A DNA stretch of 64,000 nt from positions 62,001 through 126,000 of the forward strand of contig NZ_VOWJ01000021.1 of assembly GCF_008011665.1 (NCBI RefSeq). Direction: 5' to 3'. Below are positions 29,080-38,337 of the stretch, one piece after another. Each line of letters starts with the position of its first letter. Within the stretch, counting starts at the first letter, position 1. A program made the translations under genes and the position numbers. Under the pieces are notes generated by a model. That model was not told the DNA's origin. It worked only from the letters and a program-made list of their open reading frames with translations, and did not search any database. This DNA comes from Campylobacter volucris (GTDB taxonomy: Bacteria > Campylobacterota > Campylobacteria > Campylobacterales > Campylobacteraceae).

Positions 29080-31083
29080 ATGAGCGATTTAAAAAATAGT
29101 TTAAAGGGTTTTAAAGATAAAAATTTTGGTTTTTATTTTGATAAAAATAATAATTGTTATATTTATCATACTAAATTTGGCAGGGAAAGAGGTATTGAGA
29201 TTGAAGAAAATAACGAGTGTTTTAAATTTGTTAATTTAAATAATGCAAATTATAAAAGTATTCAAGAAAATCTTGAGAGTCTTACAAACTATAAAAAATT
29301 TATAGAAGATTGTAAAGATAGAAACTTTAAAACCCTAGAAGAAATTTTTGATGAGTATAAGAAATTTATATATATTTGTAATAATATAAATTTTGATATT
29401 TTAAAAATAGCTTTTGGGAAATATTTAGAAAATTACAGTAAAGAAGATACTATTCATATTAAATTTTATGAAAATGGAGAATTTTTACAAACAAAAAGCG
29501 AAATTGTGGACAATTTTGGCAAAACATTTGGTAAAAAAATAGACGAGATAGATTTCAATCAAGATAATTTTAATGATGAAACTTTTAAACAATGGTGGGA
29601 TAAAAGTATAAATAGTGCTAAAATGCAAGGCAATGCCACAAATTTATTAAAAGATAAAGATAAATTAATTAAAAATCTTGAAAAAATAAAAAAAGCAAGT
29701 AAGAGTGGAAATTTAACAGAACTATTTGAAGAACTTAAAGAAGTAGAAGGTATGAAAGCTACAGCTAGAGAATTGGCATATTTTTTACAATTTAATCAAC
29801 AAGATGAATTTCCACTTGCAAATGACGCTTCCATAAATACTGCTAAATATATCTTTGAAATGTTAAATGAAAATTCAAAAGATGAACTTGAGAAAAGAAA
29901 AAAAGAAAGTACTTCAAATAATGAACAAGAATATTTTAATTTCGTTTTAGAAAAACTTGAAATACAAGAAAAACTTGAAATACAAGAAAAAATTGAACAT
30001 CTTCCAAAATACTATATTTTAGATCAATTTTTAAATTTGATTGATAAGATAAGAAAATCTGATTTGGCTTTAATTACAAAAGATAATAAAGAAAATGATA
30101 TAGCTAAAAGTGCGTATTATAAACTTTACGAAGCAGCTTATGATTTTGCAAATTTATGTGGCAAAGCAGATATAAAAAGCAATGATTTAGAAGGCTTTAA
30201 AGAGCTTTTAAAAACGCATAAAAACATCATTTTTCATGGAATTCCTGGAACTGGAAAAACCTATACTATAGTAAATAATGTAAAAAATATCATTAAAAAT
30301 GAAAATCAAATGCTTATCACTCAATTTCACCCAAGTTTTTCTTATGAGGATTTTATAGAGGGTATTAAACCTGCGGGGGTTGAAAATGGACAATTAAAAC
30401 TTGAGCTTAAAAATGGAATTTTTAGAGAATTTTGTGATAAAGCAAAAGAAGAAGAAAAAGGGTTTTTAGAAAAACTAGAAAATGGAAATTTCAATGAAGC
30501 TTTAAGTGATCATGGGTATTTTTTCATAGCCGATGAGATTAACCGTGCGGAATTATCTAGGGTTTTTGGAGAATTACTTTATGCACTTGAGTATAGAGGG
30601 GAAAAAGGCAAGATAAAAACACAATATGCCTCCATGAGAAGAGATGATGAGGATTTTTATGTGCCTGAAAATGTATTTTTCTTAGGGACAATGAATGATT
30701 TAGATAAAAGCATAGATAGTTTTGACTTAGCACTTAGAAGACGCTTTATATGGCAAGAAATGGAGTGTGATTATGGTGTAATAAGAGATGAAATATACGC
30801 AAAAAATATCGAAGAATACGCACAAGCTTGTCAAAAATTAAACAAAAAAATTAGTACAGATATAGGTGAAAAATATCAACTTGGACATTCTTATTTTCTA
30901 AAAATTGAATTTAAAAATGATGAGATTAAAGATAGTGATATGAAAAAACTTTTTAGCAACCGCTTTGAAGCGCTTTTAAAAGAGTATTTAAGAAGTGAAT
31001 ATAGTGAAAAAGATATACAAGATCGCTTGGATGGTTTAAAAAAACTTTTTGTTATAGAAAAACCAAATGAACCAAAAAAATGA
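29080..31083 (+). CDS. mcrB: McrB-like AAA+ GTPase subunit
   Basis: 667 residues. The motor subunit of a type IV restriction system that translocates on DNA containing modified cytosine. The N-terminal half is a variable, charged specificity region. The AAA+ part has Walker A FHGIPGTGKTYTI, the McrB signature TQFHPSFSYEDFIEGIKP, Walker B FFIADEINRAELSRVFGEL, sensor-type LGTMNDLDKSID (the place of the GTP-specificity motif) and ALRRRF. It is coupled to mcrC by an ATGA overlap and looks intact. Confidence 0.9.
   Translation: MSDLKNSLKGFKDKNFGFYFDKNNNCYIYHTKFGRERGIEIEENNECFKFVNLNNANYKSIQENLESLTNYKKFIEDCKDRNFKTLEEIFDEYKKFIYICNNINFDILKIAFGKYLENYSKEDTIHIKFYENGEFLQTKSEIVDNFGKTFGKKIDEIDFNQDNFNDETFKQWWDKSINSAKMQGNATNLLKDKDKLIKNLEKIKKASKSGNLTELFEELKEVEGMKATARELAYFLQFNQQDEFPLANDASINTAKYIFEMLNENSKDELEKRKKESTSNNEQEYFNFVLEKLEIQEKLEIQEKIEHLPKYYILDQFLNLIDKIRKSDLALITKDNKENDIAKSAYYKLYEAAYDFANLCGKADIKSNDLEGFKELLKTHKNIIFHGIPGTGKTYTIVNNVKNIIKNENQMLITQFHPSFSYEDFIEGIKPAGVENGQLKLELKNGIFREFCDKAKEEEKGFLEKLENGNFNEALSDHGYFFIADEINRAELSRVFGELLYALEYRGEKGKIKTQYASMRRDDEDFYVPENVFFLGTMNDLDKSIDSFDLALRRRFIWQEMECDYGVIRDEIYAKNIEEYAQACQKLNKKISTDIGEKYQLGHSYFLKIEFKNDEIKDSDMKKLFSNRFEALLKEYLRSEYSEKDIQDRLDGLKKLFVIEKPNEPKK
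29953..29988 (+). repeat. Tandem 18-bp repeat in mcrB
   Basis: Two exact copies of AAACTTGAAATACAAGAA followed by a partial third, encoding KLEIQE twice in the linker between the specificity and motor parts. Copy number could vary by slippage without breaking the frame. Confidence 0.85.
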
Positions 31084-32426
31084 AAAATCCAATAAAAATA
31101 AATGATAATAGCTTTATAGAAATAGAGCAAAAATCTTCAAAAATACAAAATTTTGATTTGTATTTTGAAGATTTTATAAAAGATGGAAATTTCTTTTCTT
31201 TTTTCAATGATGATGAAAAAATTTTAAGTAAAAATGCTAAAAATCTCATCATATCAGCAAGAACAATTGATGAAAATAAAAGGCAAATCACTAGTGGAAA
31301 TTATATAGGAAAAATTTCTTATAATGGTTTAGAAATTGAGATAAATTCCAGGTTTGGTAAAAAGTTCTTAGAAAGAATGCTAAATTTTGCTAATGATGTA
31401 TTTGTCGATGATGTGAGTATTTATCAAGATATAAAAAAGGAAAGCAATATAAGCGAGTTTATACTTTTTTACATCTTTGTGCAAAAACTTGAAAAAAGTT
31501 TTTTGATAGGTTTGCCTAAAAATTATCAAAGTAAAAAATACAACGATTTGCGTTTTAAAGGAAATATCGATATAGTTGAATTTATAAAACACAATATTCC
31601 TTTAAAAGCAAAGGTTGCTACAAAATCAAGAGAGCAAATAGAAGATGTGCATATTATCAATGTGCTTTATAAGGCATTACAAGTCATAGAAAAGAAAAAT
31701 TCAAGCTTTTTAAAAAATATAAAACATATAAAAGCTTATCTAACACAAAATAAAAGTGAGCATTGTTTTATAAAAGAAAGTTTAAACAAAGCCTTTTCTA
31801 GTAAAGCCTTGAAAAATCAAAACTATCAAAACTACAAAGAGCTTTTAAAATATGCAAAAATGATCATAGAAAGTGAAAATTTCACTAGTAAAAATAAAAA
31901 CAATCAAAAAAGCTATGGTTTTATCATCAATGTGGCAGAGCTTTTTGAAATTTATATAAGCAAGCTTTTAAGAAATAATTTTGAAGAATATATGGTTGAT
32001 TCTCCAAAACTTGAAATTTATAAAAATAGCTTTTATAAACGCTATATAATACCTGATATTGTTTTGTCTAAAGATGATAATTATATAGTCTTTGATACTA
32101 AATATAAAAAAATGATAATGGAAGGTAAAAACCAAAATGGCATGGGAGATTTAGATAGAAATGATTTATTTCAAATTCATACTTATATGGGGTATTATCA
32201 AAAGATAGGCAAAGTGCTTTTGGGCGGACTTTTATATCCTATACAAGAATTTGAAAAAGAAAAATGCCATAGTGAAAATTCTATCCTTTCAGATGAGTAT
32301 AAATTTATAGTTGATGGAATTTTTCTTGAAGATAGTCAAGATAAAGAAATCACTCTTGAGTGTATTACCCAAAAAGAAGCACAATTTATAGAAAGGATCA
32401 AAGAGCTACTAAAACAATCATTTTAG
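31080..32426 (+). CDS. mcrC: McrC-like endonuclease subunit
   Basis: 448 residues of the McrBC 5-methylcytosine restriction component family. The N-terminus has the ISYNGLEIEINSRFGKKFL segment typical of McrC. The C-terminus has a PD-(D/E)XK core: IPDIVLSKDDNYIVFDTKYKK. It is the nuclease partner of the preceding GTPase, and both together target phage DNA carrying modified bases. It ends in a hairpin shared with the converging gene. Confidence 0.9.
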   Translation: MKNPIKINDNSFIEIEQKSSKIQNFDLYFEDFIKDGNFFSFFNDDEKILSKNAKNLIISARTIDENKRQITSGNYIGKISYNGLEIEINSRFGKKFLERMLNFANDVFVDDVSIYQDIKKESNISEFILFYIFVQKLEKSFLIGLPKNYQSKKYNDLRFKGNIDIVEFIKHNIPLKAKVATKSREQIEDVHIINVLYKALQVIEKKNSSFLKNIKHIKAYLTQNKSEHCFIKESLNKAFSSKALKNQNYQNYKELLKYAKMIIESENFTSKNKNNQKSYGFIINVAELFEIYISKLLRNNFEEYMVDSPKLEIYKNSFYKRYIIPDIVLSKDDNYIVFDTKYKKMIMEGKNQNGMGDLDRNDLFQIHTYMGYYQKIGKVLLGGLLYPIQEFEKEKCHSENSILSDEYKFIVDGIFLEDSQDKEITLECITQKEAQFIERIKELLKQSF

Positions 32427-32431
32427 TAGCT
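32404..32431. terminator. Terminator hairpin between converging mcrC and island gene
   Basis: An 11-bp stem (AGCTACTAAAA, 6-base loop) that covers both stop codons. Confidence 0.65.
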
Positions 32432-33110
32432 TAGTAAAAGAAATTTTTCTTTCTATATCCTCGTGAGTGATAGAGTCTATTTCTAGTTCATAGGGTTTAA
32501 AATTTTTCGTGCTAATATTGGCAAATAAAATATCCCAACTCACATCTAAAAGTTTTTTTAACCCCTTTGAAAAATCATAATCTTTTAAGTAAAAATTATT
32601 TCTTATCAAATTTTCATTTTGTTTTAAAATTTCTAGTAATTCTTGCTCTTTAATGTAAAATAACTTTTCTATAAGTATGTTTTGATAAGGTGAGATGTCG
32701 TTGATGTTGAGTATTTTTTTATCTATCCAGCCATTTTTAGGATAGGCATATGCGCTTGCGAGATGATAGAGTTTGCTTTTTGTGTTTGTTTCTTTTAATT
32801 TATAGTGTATTTTTGCATTATGTTTTACAAAATCTACAATGCAAAAATGTTTAAAATTCACATAAGTTTGACTTAAAAAATTTTCAAAAGACAAAAGTTT
32901 GCTTTGAGTATTTACATCTAAAAAATATCCATTTTCTAAATGATGAGTTTGACTTAGTAATTGTATATTTTCTGCGTTTTGAATTTGTACTTGGAAATTT
33001 AACTCATCATTGTTGACTTCATGTAATGCTTTAATGTATTCTTTTGTTTTTACATCATTAAATCCAAACACAAAACTTTTATGTATTGTTCCTTGAAGTG
33101 TTATATTCAT
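32418..33110 (-). CDS. Unknown protein paired with tandem-AAA ATPase
   Basis: 230 residues from the ATG at 33110, chosen because AAGGA lies about 8 bases upstream. A start at 33155 would lie inside the ATPase gene without a ribosome site. It begins MNITLQGTIHKSFVFGFNDV, has no membrane segment, and I recognise no domain. It lies 13 bases behind the ATPase and is surely cotranscribed with it, so it may be its substrate or partner. Confidence 0.65.
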   Translation of the reverse strand: MNITLQGTIHKSFVFGFNDVKTKEYIKALHEVNNDELNFQVQIQNAENIQLLSQTHHLENGYFLDVNTQSKLLSFENFLSQTYVNFKHFCIVDFVKHNAKIHYKLKETNTKSKLYHLASAYAYPKNGWIDKKILNINDISPYQNILIEKLFYIKEQELLEILKQNENLIRNNFYLKDYDFSKGLKKLLDVSWDILFANISTKNFKPYELEIDSITHEDIERKISFTKLLK

Positions 33111-33123
33111 AGTTTTATCCTTT

Positions 33124-35045
33124 TTATAAAAATCCCATATTGATTTTTTCATCATCTGATTTGAGTTTTGATTCTTTTTCTAATTTTTCTAAAAACTTAT
33201 CAATATTTTTGATTTTAAAAATTTTATCTTGTCTAAGGATTAACGCAAAATCCCCCAAGCAAATATTTTGAAGCTTTAAAAGTTTGTTTGCAATTTGTTT
33301 TTTGTCATAATTTAATTTTAGTTCTTTAGCAAAAAATTCAAAAGCTTTCAAAAGCTTTTCTTGCTTTAATGCTTTAAATTCTACTTTTAGATCAAACCTT
33401 CTGATGCTAGCTTGATCAAGGCTTTTTAGATGATTTGTAGAAGCTATGAAAATGCCCTCAAAATTTTCCATTTGCATAAGCATTTCATTTACCAAATTTC
33501 TTTCCCAATTTTTACTTGCATTTTCTCTATCTGAAATTAAAGCATCTATTTCATCAAGCTGTAAAATAGCATTGTTGTTAGAAGCTTGTTTAAAAATCCT
33601 TGCGATATTTTTTTCGTTATTTCCCACATAAGGATCTAAGATATCACTAAGTTTATAAGAATGTAAAGTTTTATTTAAACTCTTAGCCATTTCTTTAGCA
33701 AACTCACTCTTTCCGCTACCTGCTATACCATAGCTTAAAATTCTCAAATTTGAATTTTTATCAATATTTTTTATCAATTCTTTTAAATTTAAATCACTTT
33801 CTATTAAGTTTAAATCATATTTTTTACTTGTTTTTTCTATGGATATAGGCTTGAGTGATCTTGCTTTTAAGTTTTCATTAATCAATCTTAAAAATATCTC
33901 TTGGCTTTTGTTTTTAAATATCCTTGCATTTTGAGCACATTTTAATATAACCCCTTGAGAAAGCTCTGGGTGAGAAGCTATGCTTTTATAATTGTTTCAT
34001 CTATTTTTAATCTTTGCTTATCAAATAAATTTTGAATATTTTGAATTTTCTTTTCTTTAGGCATACTTTCTAATTCTAAAATCACATCAAAACGCCTTAA
34101 ATACGCTTCATCCATATCATTAGAATTAGATAAAAATATGCATATAGCTTTATTTTCATCTAAAATTTTATTAATTCTTATTTTTTCAGCCAAAGAATTA
34201 TAACAAAAACTATCTTCACATTCATCAAACAATATCATTTGTTTTTTAGGATTAACTATCTTTTGAAGAGCGTAAAAATTCGAAATTCTATTAGAATTTT
34301 TTTGACTTATTTTAGTTTTCACACATAAAATCTCTCGATTAAATTCTTTAGCTATAAGTGCGCTGAGTTCATTTTTACCTACACCAGCTTTGCCATATAT
34401 AAAAATATTTCCTTTTTGTTTGTATTTTAAAAGGGTGATTATATCATTCACTTTTTCTTGAATATAATCAAAATCATTCAATTTTAGTCTAGCTTTTGGT
34501 AAAAAATATGCAAATTCTTTAAAAAGCATACTTTTGCTGATATCTTGTATAAAAATATTCTCCAAATTATTAACATCTACTCCAAAAGCATCGCTATCAT
34601 AAAAACTCAAGATATCGAGTTTATAAAGTATAGAATTATCACCTAAAGCTTTATTGATATCTTTTATAGGGTGATTAAAAATTTTTTCTATGATTTTTCT
34701 AGCTAAATTATTACTATAACCTTGATGCAAAGGAAAGCAACCCTTGTTTGCATAATGGAAAAATACAAAAACATCACATTCAATTTGAGTAAAATTCAAA
34801 TATTTTTTGAGATAATTTAAATTTTTCTTTAAAAAATGAGGATAAACAATTTTAGAGTATTGTTTATAGATAAAACTAGGGATTTTGCTATCTTTTTCTA
34901 GTATATCTTCAAATTCGCTGTAAAAATCTTTCTTTATTTGCTTATTATTAGAAAACATTAGTGCATGTAGCGAAATGACTTTTATATTATGTGAGTAATA
35001 ATCAAAGTCCATGATATGAGTAGGATTAGAAGTATTTGCTTGCAT
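33124..35045 (-). pseudogene. Tandem AAA+ ATPase split by a single-base frameshift
   Basis: Two frames join into one protein of about 640 residues. The upstream frame (35045 to 33978) has an AAA module: GNIFIYGKAGVGKNE, MILFDECEDSF, FLSNSNDMDEAYLRRFDV. It ends ETIIKA-stop, but the other frame continues directly as IASHPELSQGVILKCAQNAR and leads into a second AAA module: LSYGIAGSGKSEFAKEM, AILQLDEIDALI, IASTNHLKSLDQASIRRFD. One extra A in the four-A run at 33984-33987 would restore IIKSIASH. Either it is inactivated or it is made as two half proteins. It has its own operator 5 upstream. Confidence 0.75.
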
Positions 35046-35093
35046 TATAAACCTTTAAACTAAGATGTATAATGCAATTATAAGCAAAATAAC

Positions 35094-35110
35094 TAGACTT
35101 GAATTGTCTA
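35094..35110 (-). promoter_or_regulatory. Island operator copy 5 with -10 box
   Basis: A perfect TAGAC-N7-GTCTA immediately after the HNH gene. Towards the AAA gene, TATAAT starts after 11 bases (35082-35077). The AAA gene therefore has its own promoter and does not depend on the HNH gene upstream. Confidence 0.75.
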
Positions 35111-35111
35111 T

Positions 35112-35729
35112 TTATGAAAAATTATTTGTTGTTTTATTGTTTAATAAGTCTTCGTAAAAACTTTTAATATGTTTTCCAAAATATTTCTTAAAATTTTCAG
35201 TATTTATCATATCACTTTTTGCGTTATTGCAAATACAGCAAGCTAAAACACAATTTTCTTCATTGTAACCTTTATCTGGATCTAATCTTTCAATTTGCAA
35301 TGAACTACTAAAAGATGGTTTTTTGGAATTTATAGGTTTATTATCTCCAAATAAATTATCTAGATTGCTTTGTGTTGTTTTGCAGTAAAAACATTTTTTC
35401 TCTTGTTTTTTATACCATGATATAAATTTTCTAGCACTTCCAAATGGCTCTTCATTATCATTTCTTCTTTTTGTAGGGTTATATCTACTTTTTAAGTATT
35501 TTAAAGAATTTTGTGTTTTTTTATAAAATTTGTCGTATTTTTTATTGTCAAATTCTTCATATAACTCATTTAACTTAAAAATTATATAACCTTTAAGAGA
35601 TTTATGTTTTTTCTTTAATTCACTCTTTGCTTCTTTTTCATCAAGTTCCTTTATGGCTTTATCCCATTCTGATAAAACACCTTTTAGATAAAGCTCTTCA
35701 AATTTTTCTTCTAATGTTTGATTTTTCAT
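35112..35729 (-). CDS. HNH-like endonuclease
   Basis: 205 residues. The C-terminal half has the zinc-knuckle HNH pattern: CFYCKTT, then QIERLDPDKGYNEENCV, then CCICNNAKSDM. In place of the usual Asp-His pair the core has Glu-Arg (IER), so it is a variant HNH or catalytically altered. The N-terminal half is charged and helical. It reads towards the AAA gene, with an operator between, and no operator copy is seen in front of it. A role as a defence nuclease is inferred from context. Confidence 0.65.
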   Translation of the reverse strand: MKNQTLEEKFEELYLKGVLSEWDKAIKELDEKEAKSELKKKHKSLKGYIIFKLNELYEEFDNKKYDKFYKKTQNSLKYLKSRYNPTKRRNDNEEPFGSARKFISWYKKQEKKCFYCKTTQSNLDNLFGDNKPINSKKPSFSSSLQIERLDPDKGYNEENCVLACCICNNAKSDMINTENFKKYFGKHIKSFYEDLLNNKTTNNFS

Positions 35730-35741
35730 TTTTTCCTTCCT

Positions 35742-36509
35742 TCAATAAAAGATATTAGCACTAATGCAATGCAATGCGCCACCTTTTTTGATGATAGGTT
35801 TTAGATATATACCTATGATTTATTTATCTTTATAGATATTTTGTAAAAAGCTTAAAACTCTCTCATCTTCATCTATACCATAAGTTGGCACAAAAATTAC
35901 CTTGTCAAACTCTAAAAAATTTAAATACCCACCCTATTTGTATTTTTGCATAAATTCTTTAGAATAACTCATTTTAGTAACTTTAAAATCTTTTAAAGCA
36001 GTGTTTAATTTCTCAAAAAATTGTGCATTTTCTAAGGAAAAATCATTGATTAGCACATGATTTTTACTTATAAATCTTATCATACTATCGCTATGTGCGT
36101 ATCTATCATAAGCTAGCCTTGGTAAAAAGACTATATGTTTTAAATTTAGACTTTGTTTTAAAGTTTGTACGATGTTTTCTTTGCTAAGTGTTGAGTTTTG
36201 GCTAAAAATTTTCTCACACATAAAGGCAATATCATGTTTTCTTATAAAATTGCCTCCATCAAGGATCAAATTTAAGTGATTTTTTAAAGGTTTTATGGCG
36301 GTTTTTAAATGCGGGTAATTTTTAAGATAATCAGGATCATAAGTATAACTTGTCGCTGTATTTTTATATACTAAAGGCATGAAATCTCTTAGCCATATAT
36401 CATTGCTTAGTATTTCTTTAAAAGCGATGTTAAATTTAGCGAAATTTTGTACAAGATTTTGATAAATTCTTTTATGTTTTAGCGATAAAAGTGTGGAAAT
36501 GGCTATCAT
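35742..36509 (-). pseudogene. Agmatine deiminase / PPAD family gene with two in-frame stops
   Basis: One frame reads through the whole family fold: NDIWLRDFMPL, LDGGNFI, RYAHSDSMIRF, then TAG at 35936-35934, then GGYLNFLEFDKVIFVPTYG, then TAA at 35822-35820, then IIKKGGALHCIS with the catalytic Cys motif, ending at 35742. Both stops are substitutions, not frameshifts. The gene is therefore dead, although the Asp-Trp-Arg-Asp, His-Asp and Cys motifs can all still be read. It is a metabolic gene trapped in the island. The gap 35730-35741 and the upstream region show no operator copy. Confidence 0.85.
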
Positions 36510-36578
36510 TGATTATCCTCGTATGTTTAAAACTAGTATTTCATCATTATAAATAATGTGACATTGTAAAATATCTCC

Positions 36579-36720
36579 CTAAAGTTTTAATTTACCCTTA
36601 GAATATTTATAATGTTTTATGGCAAATTCTAAAGAAGAATTCATCTCATCATAATGCTCTTTTAAAAGCTACTTTTGTATGCTTTGACATTCTACAAATA
36701 AAGCTTTTGTTTTTAAAATT
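36579..36720 (-). pseudogene. Gene remnant with internal stop
   Basis: The gap 36510-36905 holds a minus-strand stretch KTKALFVECQSIQK-stop-LLKEHYDEMNSSLEF and on to KGKLKL-stop in one frame. It has the look of a real protein end but no start. The rest of the gap is AT-rich with no other recognisable gene. I do not recognise the family. Confidence 0.35.
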
Positions 36721-36842
36721 ATTCACATTGTTATAGCCTAAATTCTTTGTAAGCAAATTATTAGTATGAGTTAAAATATATTTTATAATATCAAGTATCT
36801 TAATAATTTGCTAAGTAATTTAGAAAATGATAACTAAAAATA

Positions 36843-36859
36843 TAGACACTAATAGTCTG
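36843..36859 (+). promoter_or_regulatory. Island operator copy 6 with -10 box
   Basis: TAGAC-N7-GTCTG, one mismatch. TATAAT starts after exactly 11 bases (36871-36876), before the PD-(D/E)XK gene at 36906, which has an AAAGG ribosome site. Confidence 0.7.
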
Positions 36860-36905
36860 TATTTTTGCAGTATAATTTGACGAAAATTATCCCAAAGGTG
36901 CAAAA

Positions 36906-38315
36906 ATGAATAATTTCATTGAGAATCTATTAAGCGTAAATGATAAATTTAGAGAAGATAGCAAAAAAGGTATAGTGATATCAATATTTTTGAAGCTCTA
37001 GGTGTTGAATATAAAGAAAATTATCATTCCAAATTTATAGATTATTTGATAAATCCAAAAGCTGATCATTATCAAGAAATTTTTGCGAATGAGTTTTTGA
37101 AAAAGATTGAAGAAAATGTGAAAGCTAGCAATTTTCAAAATCTTACAGCACAAGATATAGAAAGCGTAGAAACTGAATTTTGTGTAAAAAATAATAGAAG
37201 AATAGATATACTCATAAGTTTAAAAGACAAAAGATATATTATTATAGAAAATAAACTTTATGCAAAAGATCAAAAAAATCAACTCAAAGACTATATAAAT
37301 TACATAAGTAAAAAAATAGAAACTATGGATAATAATCATGAAAACATACTTACGATTTATTTGCATATGGATGAAAATGCAGAACCTAGTCAAATGAGTT
37401 TAGGTGTAAAGTATGGATTTAAAATAAATAATAATTTTATATATAATAGTAATAATAAAAAAATGAGCCATTATTTTAAAATGGATTATAGATGGATTAA
37501 AGAATGGATTAATACTTGTATAAAAACATGCGATGATGAGATTAAAAATAATACAATCGAGTTTAAAAATGATATGCAAAATGTGATTTTTACTTTAAAT
37601 CAATATAAAACCCTTTTAACTTGGTATGTTGCAACAGGTGATTATGAGGCTAAAGATTATGTATTAAAATTTTTAAAAGAAAATTTAAAAAATGCCATGA
37701 CTTTGTATAGATATACTAAAAATAAAAGTGAGTTTAAAGATGTAGATAATGATAAATACAAAAAGGCAAAAGATATTGTAAGAGATAAATGGGAAGAAAT
37801 TTGCGAAGAATTAATAAGCGAGTTTTTTAATCAACTCGAAGAAGAATTTCAAAAAGAAAAAAACTATATGCAATATAAAATGGCTAGGAAGTAGGCTTGA
37901 TGAAAATAAAATTAATTGGGATTGGTTTGATTTTTATCCTGCAATCTATGCAAGTGATGAGAACGATGTGTGGCCTAGTGTGGGTTTTTATTTTGGAAAA
38001 AGCAAGTATAATTATTTTGGATTAACTTTTAAAATAAATTATTTAGAAGATAAAAATAAATATAAAAAATGTTTAGAACATTTTCAAAACTCAAATATAA
38101 GAAATGATGGTATCTGTAGAAGTGGTGATCATTATTACTATGATGAATTTAAAAATTTTGATTTTAAAGAAAAATATGCTTTTGTATATTGGCTAATAAA
38201 TAATCATGGCAGTTGGATGGTAGAATTTTCTAAAATTTTAAAAGAATTTTTAAATAAAGAAACTATAAAAAGCACTTTGGAAAAAATAAATGAAGAATTA
38301 AAATCAAGCAAATAA
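36906..38315 (+). pseudogene. PD-(D/E)XK nuclease-family protein with two frameshifts
   Basis: Starts MNNFIENLLSVNDKF, leaves frame at an A6 run (36963-36968; one more A restores SKKRYSDINIFEALG), continues with YHSKFIDYLINPK and the nuclease core RRIDILISLKDKRYIIIENKL, leaves frame again at an A4 run (37877-37880; one A fewer restores YKWLGSRLDENKIN), and ends ELKSSK. The HSKF...LLNP start and D...ExK core are typical of the PDDEXK_4 family, often found in defence islands. The restored length is about 469 residues. Confidence 0.75.
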
Positions 38316-38337
38316 ATAATTATATGCTTATTTGCTT
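38306..38337. terminator. Hairpin between converging PD-(D/E)XK gene and WYL gene
   Basis: A 10-bp stem (AAGCAAATAA with its complement, 12-base loop) overlapping both stop codons. The loop is long, so confidence is moderate. Confidence 0.5.

Noticed and set aside
33124-35045. Two separate AAA ATPase genes
   Set aside because: The 91 bases between the two frames code in the second frame for text that continues the first protein at the break point, and the second frame lacks a start with a ribosome site.
19863-38315. All frameshifts being assembly errors
   Set aside because: The core genes over about 44 kb show no indel breaks, and the deiminase and Sir2 genes also carry substitutions. Errors at single A-runs cannot be excluded without reads, so this is noted as a caveat rather than accepted.
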